Of a stretch of DNA of 40,161 nt, positions 24,652-33,905 are shown piece by piece (position 1 is the first letter of the stretch; each line of letters starts with the position of its first letter). Under the pieces are notes generated by a model. It was given only the letters and a program-made list of their open reading frames with translations. It was not told the origin of the DNA and did not search any database. Made by a program: the position numbers and the translations under genes. The DNA is from Ureibacillus thermosphaericus (lineage in GTDB: Bacteria > Bacillota > Bacilli > Bacillales_A > Planococcaceae), in NCBI RefSeq assembly GCF_012396605.1, contig NZ_JAAXPW010000029.1, positions 1 to 40,161 on the forward strand. The letters are read 5' to 3'.

Positions 24652-26643
24652 TTAATATTTAAATGTAGATATAGCATTTTTTAATTCTTCTGCCATTGAT
24701 GAAAGGGATTGGGCTGAAGCCGAAATTTCCTCCATTGAAGCCAATTGCTCTTCTACTGAAGCTACTACTTCTTCTGATGTTGCAGTGTTGTTTTGTGCCA
24801 CAAGTACAATATCATCTAATTGTGCCGTTACATCTTGTATAGCACTTGACATTTCTTCAACTGCCACAGAAACTTCCTCCATTTGTGGCGAAATATCTTT
24901 CGTTGTTTGGAGTATATGATTAAATTTCTCAACTGCTTCGCTTGTAATCTCTACTCCGTTCTCTACGTCAGTCGTAATTCGCTCCATCATTTTTACGGTA
25001 TTATCTATATCATCTTGAATCTTCTTAATAATTGTATATATTTCCTTCGCTGAAGCTTGTGTCTGTTCAGCAAGACTCCTTACTTCTTCCGCTACAACTG
25101 CAAATCCTTTACCATGCTCACCTGCACGAGCCGCTTCAATGGCAGCATTTAATGCTAATAAATTCGTTTGGTCCGCAATATTTGTAATGACGTTCAAAAT
25201 TTCACTTATTTCTTTCGAGCTTTCATATAAAGATTGAATTGTATCTTGTGATTCACTTACAGATGAATGAATCGATTTCATTTGTGAAACGGTTTTCGCT
25301 ACCGCCTTACCGCCTTCATCTGCCTCAACAATTGCTTGGCGGGAAAGATCTGTTACTTTTGATGAACGTTCAGCAATGTTACTAACTCCGTTCGATACTT
25401 CCTTAAAAATAAGGGATACCTTATCAACGGAATTTGTCTGTACTTCCGCATTTTTTGCTACATCTTGGATGGAAACAGATACTTGCTCAGACGCTGCATT
25501 TGTTTCTTGTGAACATGCAGATAGTTGTTCTGCAGTGGCCGCAACATTTCCAGCCGTATCATCTATTTTTTGAGTTAGTGTACGAAGACCATCTATCATT
25601 TCGTTAAAAGCATTTCCTAACTTTCCGACAATATCATTGGTTTGTATTTCTGCGTACTGTGTTAAATCTCCGCGACTAACATTAACAGCTAATTGGCCTA
25701 ATTGTTTAATCGGTTTTGCAATTGATTTAATAACCAACATTAAAGCAACTAGCCCAAATAATATGGAAAGAATCCCCACAATCAACGACGTATGTAAAAT
25801 AGGTGAGTTTGCTTCGTTAATCTCTTCTGTATAGATAACTCCGCCTATTTTCCATCCAGTCAAATCATTAGTTATGTAGTCCAAAATAATGGATTTTCCA
25901 TTAAAAACTTCATTTAATTGTCCTTTACTTTCTTTGTATAAGTTGTCATACAGTGTGCCTTCTGCTACGCTGCCTAATTCAGCGGTAGGATGTGCTAAAT
26001 ATTTTTTATTTTGGTCTAATATAAATCCATATCCTTCTTTACCAATTCGAATGTTCTGCACTACTTCTTGCAGTTTATTTAGGTTAATATCAATCCCTAC
26101 AACGCCGGTACCATCATCTATTGTTTTTGAAAGAGTGATTACCATTTCACCAGTACTTGCAGCAACGTATGGTTCAGAAATTATTACTTCCCCTTTCCGT
26201 TCCATTGCCTGCTTATACCAATCTCTTTCTCTAGCATCGTACCCTTCAGGCACCCCTAGCTCAGCCGGCTCCATTACATATACTCCATCTTCATTACCTG
26301 TATAGACAATATCTACTTCTGGATGTGTCACTTGATAAAATTTTAATAACTTTTGAATTTCAGGGCTACTTGTTTCCCCGTATTGATTAGCTGTAATGCG
26401 ATCAGCCAATGCTTCGATATCAAGGATTTTCGGTTGAATTGCATCTTCAATTGCACTATTCAGTATTTCTACATTTTCATTCACACTATTTAATATTTGA
26501 TGTTCCAACTCATCCTTAGCAGTTTTAAAAGAAAATAATCCAATCAATAAGACTGAAATGATTAATATTGTAGTAAAAGAAGAAAGTAATTTCACATGAA
26601 AATTGCGAATACTAAACTTACTTATTTTTGAAATATCTTTCAC
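24652..26643 (-). CDS. Methyl-accepting chemotaxis protein, dCache amino-acid type (McpB-like)
   Basis: A 663-residue receptor, almost exactly the length of B. subtilis McpA/McpB. Start is GTG 26643 after AAAGGAGG; an ATG 93 nt upstream lacks a site. TM1 ~20-39, extracellular double-Cache domain ~40-280, TM2 ~282-305, HAMP ~306-360, then the methyl-accepting domain with [21 protein letters not shown] at the tip. The distal part of the Cache domain has Y135, R140, W142, Y143 (YDARERDWY), Y159 and D185 (GVVGIDI), which match the dCache_1AA amino-acid binding motif. The gene just upstream codes for secreted asparaginase, and B. subtilis McpB senses asparagine, so asparagine or aspartate are the likely ligands. 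Confidence 0.9.
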   Translation of the reverse strand: MKDISKISKFSIRNFHVKLLSSFTTILIISVLLIGLFSFKTAKDELEHQILNSVNENVEILNSAIEDAIQPKILDIEALADRITANQYGETSSPEIQKLLKFYQVTHPEVDIVYTGNEDGVYVMEPAELGVPEGYDARERDWYKQAMERKGEVIISEPYVAASTGEMVITLSKTIDDGTGVVGIDINLNKLQEVVQNIRIGKEGYGFILDQNKKYLAHPTAELGSVAEGTLYDNLYKESKGQLNEVFNGKSIILDYITNDLTGWKIGGVIYTEEINEANSPILHTSLIVGILSILFGLVALMLVIKSIAKPIKQLGQLAVNVSRGDLTQYAEIQTNDIVGKLGNAFNEMIDGLRTLTQKIDDTAGNVAATAEQLSACSQETNAASEQVSVSIQDVAKNAEVQTNSVDKVSLIFKEVSNGVSNIAERSSKVTDLSRQAIVEADEGGKAVAKTVSQMKSIHSSVSESQDTIQSLYESSKEISEILNVITNIADQTNLLALNAAIEAARAGEHGKGFAVVAEEVRSLAEQTQASAKEIYTIIKKIQDDIDNTVKMMERITTDVENGVEITSEAVEKFNHILQTTKDISPQMEEVSVAVEEMSSAIQDVTAQLDDIVLVAQNNTATSEEVVASVEEQLASMEEISASAQSLSSMAEELKNAISTFKY

Positions 26644-26906
26644 TTTGCTACCTCCTTTATATTTATTTAAAAAAATAAGGAAAGCAGAATAGGTTTTGAA
26701 ATCACTAAACTTATTCCATGTATTTAAACCTATCAAGGCTATCCATCACATTATGAACTCATTTAGTAGAACTGGGAGGAAATAATCACTTAGAGCTGTA
26801 ATAATTAAATTATTTTATTAAAATAATTCTTGATATCTACCATGTGTAAACAAACTTTATAAAAATTGGATATTTTTAATAAAAAAAATAAACGAAATAG
26901 TAAACT
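26644..26906. other. Intergenic region before the McpB-like gene
   Basis: A+T-rich DNA between the asparaginase terminator and the receptor start. It must contain the receptor promoter, but I cannot single one out. No ORF or repeat is visible. Confidence 0.5.
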
Positions 26907-26932
26907 GGGACAAGGTAATGGTTCCTTGTCCC
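26907..26932 (-). terminator. Terminator of the asparaginase gene
   Basis: GGGACAAGG and CCTTGTCCC pair over 9 bp with an 8-nt loop. On the minus strand a T-rich stretch follows after about 15 nt. Confidence 0.8.
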
Positions 26933-26981
26933 AATGCAAATATTGGCTCAATTGGATTTATTAAAACCTACAAATACCGTA

Positions 26982-28094
26982 TTAGTATTTGTCAAAGAAG
27001 GATTGAATCTCTTGAGGATCATTCGTCACAGTTAAAGCAAGCATTAATAAAATACGTGCTTTTTGAGGATTTAAAGAGTCAGAAGTAATATATCCTTCTT
27101 TTGGTGAAACCGTTCCTGTACCAACACGAGAAGATAGTACTACTTTTACACCTTTATTCATTGCATATTTTACACCTTCAACGGACTTTGCTGATAATGT
27201 TCCATCTCCAGGTGCTGCAACAATAATCCCTTTTGCTCCGTTTTGTACAGCAGCTTTGTACATGTAAGTTGGGCTGTTTTGATATCCATAAATAATATCA
27301 ACTTGTGGCAATTTTTTAATTTTTGAAATATCGAATGGTGTTTCAGTTGTATGTAGACGTTCTACATTATTATAGTAATAAGGTTTTCCAGCAACGATTG
27401 CTCCTAAATATCCGTTTTCAAAAGATTTAAATGCGTCAGTTGCTGTCGTATTTGTTTTCGTAATATTTCTTGCAGAAGCAATACGATCGTTAAGTGTTAC
27501 AAGAACACCTTTTCCTTTTGAACTTTCATGACTAGCTAATAAAACAGCATTATACAAGTTGAAAGGACCGTCTGCACTCATTGCTGTTGCAGGACGCATA
27601 GCAGCTGTTAAAACTACTGGTTTATCACTTTTTACTACTAAGTTTAAGAAGTAAGCAGTTTCTTCTAGTGTATCAGTACCATGCGTAATTACGATTCCAT
27701 CTACATCATCGGAAGCTAATAATTCATTCACTCTCTTACCTAATTTAAGAAGAATCTCATTTGTGATATCTGTGCTGTCAACTTTTACAATTTGTTCACC
27801 TGTAATATTTGCAAGCTCCTTCATTTCAGGAACTGCTTCAATTAAAGTTTCAATACCTAAATCACCAGATTTATATCCAGTCGTCTGTGTTGATGAAGAA
27901 CCTGTACCTGCAATCGTTCCCCCAGTTGCAAGAATCACGACATTTGGAAGTTCTTCTTTTTGTTCATTATTATTTTCATTATTGACTGTTACATTTTCGT
28001 TATTTGCTTTTGCAGAAAAACTAGATGCAATAGCAGAGATTGCAACAATAGCTGCTACAAATAAAGCAACATAAAGATAGAAATTTTTCTTCAT
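26982..28094 (-). CDS. ansZ: Secreted type II L-asparaginase
   Basis: A 370-residue enzyme; ATG 28094 follows GGAGGTTAAGCAA. An N-terminal hydrophobic segment (~7-25, YLYVALFVAAIVAISAIA) is an export signal or membrane anchor, followed by an Asn/Glu-rich linker. The catalytic residues of bacterial type II asparaginases are present: GGTIAG with the nucleophile Thr60, THGTDT with the Thr140-Asp141 pair, and the Lys of ITKTNTT; AAMRP and SADGPFN are also conserved. It hydrolyses external L-asparagine to L-aspartate and ammonia. Length and layout match B. subtilis AnsZ, which is under TnrA nitrogen control; I found no convincing TnrA site. Upstream of the McpB-like receptor on the same strand but with its own terminator. 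Confidence 0.93.
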   Translation of the reverse strand: MKKNFYLYVALFVAAIVAISAIASSFSAKANNENVTVNNENNNEQKEELPNVVILATGGTIAGTGSSSTQTTGYKSGDLGIETLIEAVPEMKELANITGEQIVKVDSTDITNEILLKLGKRVNELLASDDVDGIVITHGTDTLEETAYFLNLVVKSDKPVVLTAAMRPATAMSADGPFNLYNAVLLASHESSKGKGVLVTLNDRIASARNITKTNTTATDAFKSFENGYLGAIVAGKPYYYNNVERLHTTETPFDISKIKKLPQVDIIYGYQNSPTYMYKAAVQNGAKGIIVAAPGDGTLSAKSVEGVKYAMNKGVKVVLSSRVGTGTVSPKEGYITSDSLNPQKARILLMLALTVTNDPQEIQSFFDKY

Positions 28095-28346
28095 TTGCTT
28101 AACCTCCAATAAAGTTATCTAACTTAAATCCCTATAATGAACCAAAAAAAGATTAATTTAAATAAGGTCACAGTTAGTAAACAGTAGCCTCCAAAATTAG
28201 CACACCCTATTCAAATTAATCTCACTCATTATTTCGACAAAACAATAAAATTATTTAGTTATAATATTATATTTTCAATTTTTACTAACTTCTAAATTTT
28301 CCCAATCTTCTTTTTTCCTAATAATACATTTTTCCCCAAAAATAAT

Positions 28347-28376
28347 AACGACGAATCTGCTTGGAGAGTCGTCGTT
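28347..28376 (-). terminator. Terminator of the flavin reductase gene
   Basis: AACGACGA and TCGTCGTT form an 8-bp perfect stem; on the minus strand ATTATTTTTGGGG follows. It lies 9 nt past the stop at 28385. Confidence 0.85.
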
Positions 28377-28384
28377 TAGTCGAT

Positions 28385-29101
28385 TTAATTCGATAATTCA
28401 ATTGGTAAAAAATCAGGCAATCTACGTGGAGGTTTGTCGAGCATAATCTGTTCCGGTTTAATACCTTCCTCTAACAACACCTGAATGTTTTGTTTAAGGA
28501 AATCATCACTGCCGACAACATAGTATAGGCCATTTTTATCTGTAGAAAGCTTTTTTATTCTATCATAATATTCTTCACGGTTATCTACAAAATGAGCGGT
28601 GAAATTTTTATCATGATTTGTTTTAAAAATATTAGTAAATAAATAGTTTTTTGAAGAGTCAATGTTCAAGGAATGAATTTGCGGAACATTTTCTGGTTGC
28701 TCAAAATATTTCAACACGATTGGTCTGAAAGTTGCTAAACCTACCCCTGATGACAATAGGTAAATGTTTTTATTTTCTCGTCTAAGCGGCACATTGGAAT
28801 GAGTTTTAAAAATCGCCACTTGATCTCCAACTTGTAGATTTCTTAAAATCGCTTTAAACTCTGAGCACTGTTGTCTAATACGTGTTGTAATACCAATCGC
28901 ATTTTCATTCGGCAAAGTAGATATTGACATATGACGGACTAGACTTTTGTTTGGCTTTTCTCCGACATTAAAACCTTCAAGAGCTAAGTGAAGATGAGCC
29001 CCTTCTTCCCAAGAATATCCTTCAGGAATTTCAAGGAAGTAGGTTTTTATATCAGGTGTTTCATCAACGATTTTTTTAATTTTGATCCAATGAATTTGCA
29101 T
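28385..29101 (-). CDS. FAD-binding ferredoxin-reductase-type oxidoreductase, Fur-controlled
   Basis: A 238-residue flavoprotein of the FNR superfamily; ATG 29101 after AGGAGA. RHMSIST (~71-77) fits the RxxS flavin-binding motif, and LLSSGVGLATFRPIV is the NAD(P)-binding start of the second lobe; YYVVGSDDF is the C-terminal core. No [2Fe-2S] or globin domain is fused. A Fur box lies about 50 bp upstream, so it should be made in iron starvation. Plausible roles are ferric-siderophore or flavin reduction, or supplying electrons to a heme-degrading enzyme; the substrate is not evident. Single gene. Confidence 0.75.
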   Translation of the reverse strand: MQIHWIKIKKIVDETPDIKTYFLEIPEGYSWEEGAHLHLALEGFNVGEKPNKSLVRHMSISTLPNENAIGITTRIRQQCSEFKAILRNLQVGDQVAIFKTHSNVPLRRENKNIYLLSSGVGLATFRPIVLKYFEQPENVPQIHSLNIDSSKNYLFTNIFKTNHDKNFTAHFVDNREEYYDRIKKLSTDKNGLYYVVGSDDFLKQNIQVLLEEGIKPEQIMLDKPPRRLPDFLPIELSN

Positions 29102-29151
29102 TTAAATTCTCCTTACTCATAAAATGTTTGCTATTTTAAATATACAACAAA

Positions 29152-29166
29152 TGAAAATCATTCTCA
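29152..29166. promoter_or_regulatory. Fur box upstream of the flavin reductase
   Basis: TGAAAATCATTCTCA matches the 7-1-7 Fur consensus TGATAATNATTATCA at all but two positions. It is 50 bp from the ATG of the reductase at 29101. Confidence 0.75.
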
Positions 29167-29275
29167 ATTAATCTTTCAATAGAAAATGTTTACTATATAA
29201 GTTATGAATATATTCAGCTTTTTTTGTAAAAAAAATAGTAGTAAATTCCGTATATAAACATGTGTATATCAAAAA

Positions 29276-29314
29276 AACATCATTTTCTCATTATCTAAAG
29301 GAGAAAATGATGTT
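29276..29314 (-). terminator. Terminator of the butanediol dehydrogenase gene
   Basis: AACATCATTTTCTC and GAGAAAATGATGTT form a perfect 14-bp stem with an 11-nt loop, then seven T on the minus strand. The same stem core builds the outer arms of the element at 18131. Confidence 0.93.
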
Positions 29315-29325
29315 ATCTCACTCTC

Positions 29326-30381
29326 TTATTTTGGAGAAACAAGAATTTTTATTTGCTGTTTATCGTTAACCAATGTTTCAAATCCTTCTTTCACAATATC
29401 ATCAATTTTTATACGTTTTGTAACTAATTTATCAGCAGGGAAGTATCCTTTTGTCATTAAATGCATCACTGCCGGGAAAATGTCTCGATATGCGATAATT
29501 CCTTTTACAGTGCGTTCTGATAACACAATGTTATTTGGTTGGAGTGATGCTTCTTTTTCCCAAATAGAAACAATTACTGTTTCACCCTCAAATGTTGTTG
29601 AATCAATGGCTTGTTTTAATACTGCTGGTACACCTGTTACTTCAAAGGCAACATCTACTCCACCATTTGTAAGCGCTTTAATTTTATCTACTACATCTTC
29701 TTCTTCAGCAGGATTCATTACAGCAGTTGCTCCGAGTTCCAAAGCTTTCTCTCTGCGCTCTTTTGAAAGTTCAACTGCATATACCTCTGATGCTCCTGCC
29801 ACTTTTAATGCTTCAATTACTAATAAACCAATTGGTCCCGCACCAAATACAACCGCTTTATCTCCCGCTTTCAATTTACTCATACGAACTGCATGTAACG
29901 CTACTGCAGCTGGTTCTACTAAAGCACCTTGCTCAAGTGATAACCCTTCTGGCATTTTGTGCACCCAACGTTCATCCACTACAGTATATTCTGAGAAGCC
30001 TCCACCGCCTCCGGATAGACCATGGAACCCCAAATGTTTACAAATATTATATTTTCCTTTTAAACATGCTGGACATTGACCACAAGCTAAAATGGGTTCT
30101 ACTACCACTTGGTCTCCTACTTTTACCTTTGTAACTCCTTCACCTACTTCAACAACTGTTCCTGAAAATTCATGTCCCATTATAATTGGAGCCATTTCTT
30201 TACTTATCGGATGAGGTTTTTCAACAGGAATGAAAATTGGACCCGCCACATATTCATGAAGATCACTTCCACAAATGCCTGTCCACGCAACTTCGATTTT
30301 TACACGTCCTGGTGTTACTTTAGGTTCATTAATGTCTTCTACACGAATGTCTTTTGCATTGTACCAAAGTGCCGCTTTCAC
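29326..30381 (-). CDS. bdhA: Zinc-dependent (R,R)-butanediol dehydrogenase family protein
   Basis: A 351-residue medium-chain dehydrogenase. Start GTG 30381 lies nine bases after GGAGT; a GTG three codons earlier is too close to that site. Catalytic zinc: Cys37 in TGICGSDLHEY and His70-Glu71 in GHEFSG. Structural zinc: Cys100, 103, 106 and 114 (CGQCPACLKGKYNIC). NAD binding: VVFGAGPIGLL. The overall sequence, including GFHGLSGGGGGFSEY, fits 2,3-butanediol dehydrogenases that interconvert acetoin and butanediol, as BdhA does in B. subtilis. Other polyol substrates cannot be excluded. Monocistronic with a strong terminator. Confidence 0.85.
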   Translation of the reverse strand: MKAALWYNAKDIRVEDINEPKVTPGRVKIEVAWTGICGSDLHEYVAGPIFIPVEKPHPISKEMAPIIMGHEFSGTVVEVGEGVTKVKVGDQVVVEPILACGQCPACLKGKYNICKHLGFHGLSGGGGGFSEYTVVDERWVHKMPEGLSLEQGALVEPAAVALHAVRMSKLKAGDKAVVFGAGPIGLLVIEALKVAGASEVYAVELSKERREKALELGATAVMNPAEEEDVVDKIKALTNGGVDVAFEVTGVPAVLKQAIDSTTFEGETVIVSIWEKEASLQPNNIVLSERTVKGIIAYRDIFPAVMHLMTKGYFPADKLVTKRIKIDDIVKEGFETLVNDKQQIKILVSPK

Positions 30382-30544
30382 GAGTATCACACTCCAATTA
30401 AAATATTCACTACCAAAAAGTAGTAATTATATTTTACAAAACATTCCAATGATTATCTGTGGATAGAATGTTAAATTTTTTTATATTTTTTAAAATCATT
30501 GTTCTCAAGGAGGCATGAAAAAACTAACTGAAAAAATGAAAAAA

Positions 30545-30591
30545 CAGACGGTTACTTAACATGCTTGTAACGCATTTTGAGTAATCGTCTG
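30545..30591 (-). terminator. Terminator of the AraC-transglutaminase operon
   Basis: CAGACGGTTACT and AGTAATCGTCTG form a 12-bp stem with one mismatch and a long loop, then TTTTTT on the minus strand. It is about 20 nt past the stop at 30611. Confidence 0.85.
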
Positions 30592-30610
30592 CTTTACTAG
30601 TACATAACTA

Positions 30611-31312
30611 TTACATGCTCTTACGAATTTTTTCGATATTGCGATTCATCAATTTACGAATGATATTTCGATAAAACCATCTTTTAATGGGTGTTAATTG
30701 CTGTTGATATTTTTCAAAAAATTCATCAGGCGAATTAAACAAACCGAAATCATGTTTTATGCCTTCTTTTTGAATATAAGTATCATTGCCATTCCACTCT
30801 ATTGGTGGATTTTGAAAGTTATCGATGGCAACACCATAGCCACAAAAACTTGTATGACATTCAGAGAACTTTTCCTGAAGCTTTTTCAAATATTGACGAT
30901 CCAAAATAAAACCCTCAATATTATACCAATGCCCCTTATACTGAACCTCAACCCAGCTATGAATAATATATTGGGGAGCTAGCTTATAAATAAGCCCTGG
31001 TATTGCCCCTTTTTGTAATTTCTTATCAATTGTAAAACCATGCATCCGGCAAGGTATCCCAACGCCTCTTAGAAGCGCCATAAATAGTGTCCCTTTTGTA
31101 TTGCACTGCCCGTAACCATCTTTTAACACTTCAGTGGCAGAAATCGCATCATCTATGTTATAGCCAAATGCTATTTCATCACGCACAAAATTGTAGATCT
31201 TCTTAATCTTTTGGAAATCATCTACATTTGCCCATCCCCTCTCCTTTATTAATTTCTGTATTTGGAAATGCTTATAATTCAACATTGGAGTTTCTTGTAA
31301 ATATTTATTCAT
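30611..31312 (-). CDS. Transglutaminase-like domain protein
   Basis: A 233-residue protein; ATG 31312 follows GGGAGGG, seven bases before. It has the papain-like transglutaminase core: the nucleophile Cys70 in GYGQCNTKGTL, and His118 in IIHSWVEV with HWYNIEGFILD downstream supplying the acidic residue. FVRDEIAFGY is the usual N-terminal helix. There is no signal peptide, so it acts in the cytoplasm, probably as a cysteine protease/amidase-like enzyme rather than the spore transglutaminase Tgl. It is 41 nt downstream of an AraC-type regulator on the same strand, suggesting one operon. Substrate unknown. Confidence 0.8.
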   Translation of the reverse strand: MNKYLQETPMLNYKHFQIQKLIKERGWANVDDFQKIKKIYNFVRDEIAFGYNIDDAISATEVLKDGYGQCNTKGTLFMALLRGVGIPCRMHGFTIDKKLQKGAIPGLIYKLAPQYIIHSWVEVQYKGHWYNIEGFILDRQYLKKLQEKFSECHTSFCGYGVAIDNFQNPPIEWNGNDTYIQKEGIKHDFGLFNSPDEFFEKYQQQLTPIKRWFYRNIIRKLMNRNIEKIRKSM

Positions 31313-31353
31313 AATGTAGCCCTCCCTTGGACTACACCTTATCAAATTACATA

Positions 31354-32106
31354 TCAATAAACTTTCAAAAACTTGCTATCTTTTAAAATATTTGAAGCAG
31401 ACATCCCAGTCATTAGTTTATGTGTGTATGCTAGATGTGATGGACTATCAAAGCCAGCATGGAGAGCAGCTGTCGTGATGCTATCTCCATTAAAAATGGA
31501 ATCATATGCTCCTTGAAGTTTATGCAACAAAATATAACTTTTTAAGGGTATACCTGTTTCTTCTTTGAATAAATGTGATAAACGACTTTCAGAAAGACCA
31601 ACTTTTTTTGAAAGACTCTTGATTTGATGGAATTCATCTTCGTGCATACAATCATCAAATAAATTCAAGATTTTTATAATTCGATCATCAAAATTTTTCA
31701 TAGGAATAGTAGAAAACTGCAAAATAACACTCTGAGCAAAAGAAAGAATAGCATCTTGATTCTTTTGGTCCAGTGCATGTTGAAAATTCTTTTGCATAAG
31801 TTTCGTTTTGTTTAGCGGAAAAATGTAATAAGGCTTTTCATTTAACATTTTTCTCATCCTACGCCCTAGTTCTGTCGTAGGATCAACTAAAACCGTAAAA
31901 TGAGGAGTGCTATCTGCGTTAAATTTATGCATTATATTCATATTGATAAGAATCGCACCACAGTGAATCTGCTGTCCGTTCACTTCAATTGTTAAGCCGT
32001 TTTGGCTGCCGAGAAACATTTGCAGTAGCCAATGTTTATGGCAATCGGCATCTATATTTTTTGATATAGCTATGTAATTTCTACCAAATTTCATTATATA
32101 GTTCAT
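31354..32106 (-). CDS. AraC-family transcriptional regulator
   Basis: A 250-residue regulator; ATG 32106 after GGAGG. The N-terminal ~150 residues include a cupin-like ligand domain (CHKHWLLQMFLG ... IHCGAILINMNIMHKF). The C-terminal ~95 residues hold the two helix-turn-helix motifs of AraC/XylS proteins: KSLSKKVGLSESRLSHLFKEETGIPLKSYI and a second from TAALHAGFDSPSHLAYTHKLMTGMS. It probably regulates its own operon with the transglutaminase-like gene, and perhaps the divergent tcyABC. The ligand is unknown. Confidence 0.88.
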   Translation of the reverse strand: MNYIMKFGRNYIAISKNIDADCHKHWLLQMFLGSQNGLTIEVNGQQIHCGAILINMNIMHKFNADSTPHFTVLVDPTTELGRRMRKMLNEKPYYIFPLNKTKLMQKNFQHALDQKNQDAILSFAQSVILQFSTIPMKNFDDRIIKILNLFDDCMHEDEFHQIKSLSKKVGLSESRLSHLFKEETGIPLKSYILLHKLQGAYDSIFNGDSITTAALHAGFDSPSHLAYTHKLMTGMSASNILKDSKFLKVY

Positions 32107-32326
32107 TACTTTGCCTCCATCATCCTCTAATAATGAACAAATACGAATCTGCTTTATTGATTCAGGAAGATTTGAATTATGTATAAAGCTTTTTCCATGT
32201 CCAGTATCACTTGATAACAGAACAATCTCAGGCCATTTATTAACCTTCTTATAATGTACAGTGAATTTTTTTCATTTGTTTATCGCATATTACTCATATA
32301 ATAAATGTTTTCCATTCACCAATCCA

Positions 32327-32355
32327 TTGACATCTATATATAACTCACCTATTAT
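32327..32355 (+). promoter_or_regulatory. Sigma-A promoter of tcyABC
   Basis: A perfect TTGACA (32327-32332), a 17-bp spacer and TATTAT (32350-32355). It lies about 40 bp before the tcyA start. The rest of 32107-32326 contains no gene. I looked for a CymR or S-box-like element and could not assign one. Confidence 0.85.
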
Positions 32356-32392
32356 TAAAATTGATTAAACTTATTTGAAAGGTAGGAATTAT

Positions 32393-33199
32393 ATGAAAAA
32401 ACTTTTTTCAGTATTAAGTCTAATTTTATTACTAGCGCTTGTAGCATGCTCAAACTCAAATGATTCTTCTAATAAAACTGAGCAAACTACAGAAGAAAGC
32501 AGTTTATTAGAGACGATTAAAAAAGAAGGAAAATTGAAAATTGGAACAGAAGGCACATATGCTCCATTTACCTTCCATGACGAATCAGGCAAATTAACTG
32601 GTTATGATGTTGAGGTAATAGAAGAAATTGCTAAACGTTTAGGGGTTGAACCAGAGTTTTACGAAACACAATGGGATGCAATGTTTGCTGGTCTTGATTC
32701 AAAAAGATTTGATGTGATCGCTAACCAAGTAGGTATCAATGAGGAGCGTTTAGAGAAGTACGATTTTTCTGTGCCTTACACAAAATCCAATGCTGTATTA
32801 TTAGTTCATAAGGATAATGATGAAATTCAATCTTTTGAAGATATTAAAGGTAAAGTAGCTGCTCAAACGTTGACAAGCAACTATGGTAAACTTGCTGAAT
32901 CTTACGGAGCTAAAATAGAAAAAATCGATGGTTTTAACCAAGCAATTGATTTAGTGATTTCAAAACGCGCAGATGGTACTTTTAATGATAAAATTTCTGC
33001 TTTAGACTTTTTACACCAACGCCCAGAAGCACCTATCAAAATGATTGATGAAGCAAAAGACGTTTCTGAAAATGCCTTTGTATTCCGTAAAGGTAACGAA
33101 GAATTAGTGGAAGAATTCAACAGAATCTTAAATGAGATGAAAGAAGACGGCACGTTAAAACAAATTTCAGAAAAGTGGTTTGGTGAAGATGTATCTTAA
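32393..33199 (+). CDS. tcyA: Cystine ABC transporter, substrate-binding lipoprotein
   Basis: A 268-residue lipoprotein. ATG 32393 follows GAAAGGTAGGA. Signal peptide with lipobox LVAC (Cys ~20), then a Ser/Asn linker. The binding domain is close to B. subtilis TcyA, e.g. KIGTEGTYAPFTFHDESGKL, TGYDVEV, ETQWDAMFAGL, SKRFDVIANQVG and the C-terminal [18 protein letters not shown]. It captures L-cystine outside the membrane and hands it to TcyB/TcyC. First gene of tcyABC; it overlaps the next start by 11 bases. Confidence 0.92.
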   Translation: MKKLFSVLSLILLLALVACSNSNDSSNKTEQTTEESSLLETIKKEGKLKIGTEGTYAPFTFHDESGKLTGYDVEVIEEIAKRLGVEPEFYETQWDAMFAGLDSKRFDVIANQVGINEERLEKYDFSVPYTKSNAVLLVHKDNDEIQSFEDIKGKVAAQTLTSNYGKLAESYGAKIEKIDGFNQAIDLVISKRADGTFNDKISALDFLHQRPEAPIKMIDEAKDVSENAFVFRKGNEELVEEFNRILNEMKEDGTLKQISEKWFGEDVS

Positions 33200-33905
33200 T
33201 TCAATTTTTCATAATCCGGAACGCCTAGAAAGATTAATAAACATTGCTAGCAGTTCTTTTGTCCCTCTCCTTGAGGGAGCAATTACATATACACTACCAT
33301 TAACAGTAATTACATTTACAATTGGATTAGTCATTGCGTTTTTCACAGCTTTAGCAAGAATCTTTGGAAATAGATTTTTGCGCGGAATAGCGCAAGGGTA
33401 TGTATCAATTATTCGTGGAACTCCACTTCTTGTACAGTTGTTTATCATATTTTACGGATTACCGACAGTAGGGCTGACAATCAGCCCTTTTCCATCAGCT
33501 ATAATTGGGTTCTCTTTAAATGTTGGTGCGTATGCATCAGAAATTATTCGTGCTGCAATATTATCAATTCCGAAAGTACAATGGGAAGCCGCTTATTCTA
33601 TTGGGATGACTCGATCTCAAGCAATCCGTAGAATTATTCTTCCACAGGCAACAAGAGTGGCAATCCCTCCGTTATCAAACTCATTTATTGGATTAATAAA
33701 AGATACATCATTAGCATCTCTCATTCTTGTAACAGAGATGTTTCGACGTGCTCAAGAAATCGCAGCAACGAACTATGAATTTTTATTCGTTTATTCGATT
33801 GCAGCATTTATTTACTGGGTGATCTGTTTTATCTTTTCAATTATCCAAGGGAAAATTGAAGGTCGACTTGATCGCTTTGTAAAAACAGTTGGAGGAGTTA
33901 GATGA
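33189..33905 (+). CDS. tcyB: Cystine ABC transporter, permease
   Basis: A 238-residue His/Glu/Arg-family amino-acid ABC permease. ATG 33189 lies inside the end of tcyA with GGTGAAG before it. About five membrane helices and the coupling (EAA) loop with [43 protein letters not shown] is typical of the family. It ends in an ATGA overlap with tcyC, so all three genes are translationally coupled. Confidence 0.92.
   Translation: MYLNSIFHNPERLERLINIASSSFVPLLEGAITYTLPLTVITFTIGLVIAFFTALARIFGNRFLRGIAQGYVSIIRGTPLLVQLFIIFYGLPTVGLTISPFPSAIIGFSLNVGAYASEIIRAAILSIPKVQWEAAYSIGMTRSQAIRRIILPQATRVAIPPLSNSFIGLIKDTSLASLILVTEMFRRAQEIAATNYEFLFVYSIAAFIYWVICFIFSIIQGKIEGRLDRFVKTVGGVR

Noticed and set aside
28095-28346. 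TnrA-type nitrogen box upstream of the asparaginase gene.
   Set aside because: A TGT...ACA-like stretch is present, but the spacing and inner bases do not match the consensus.
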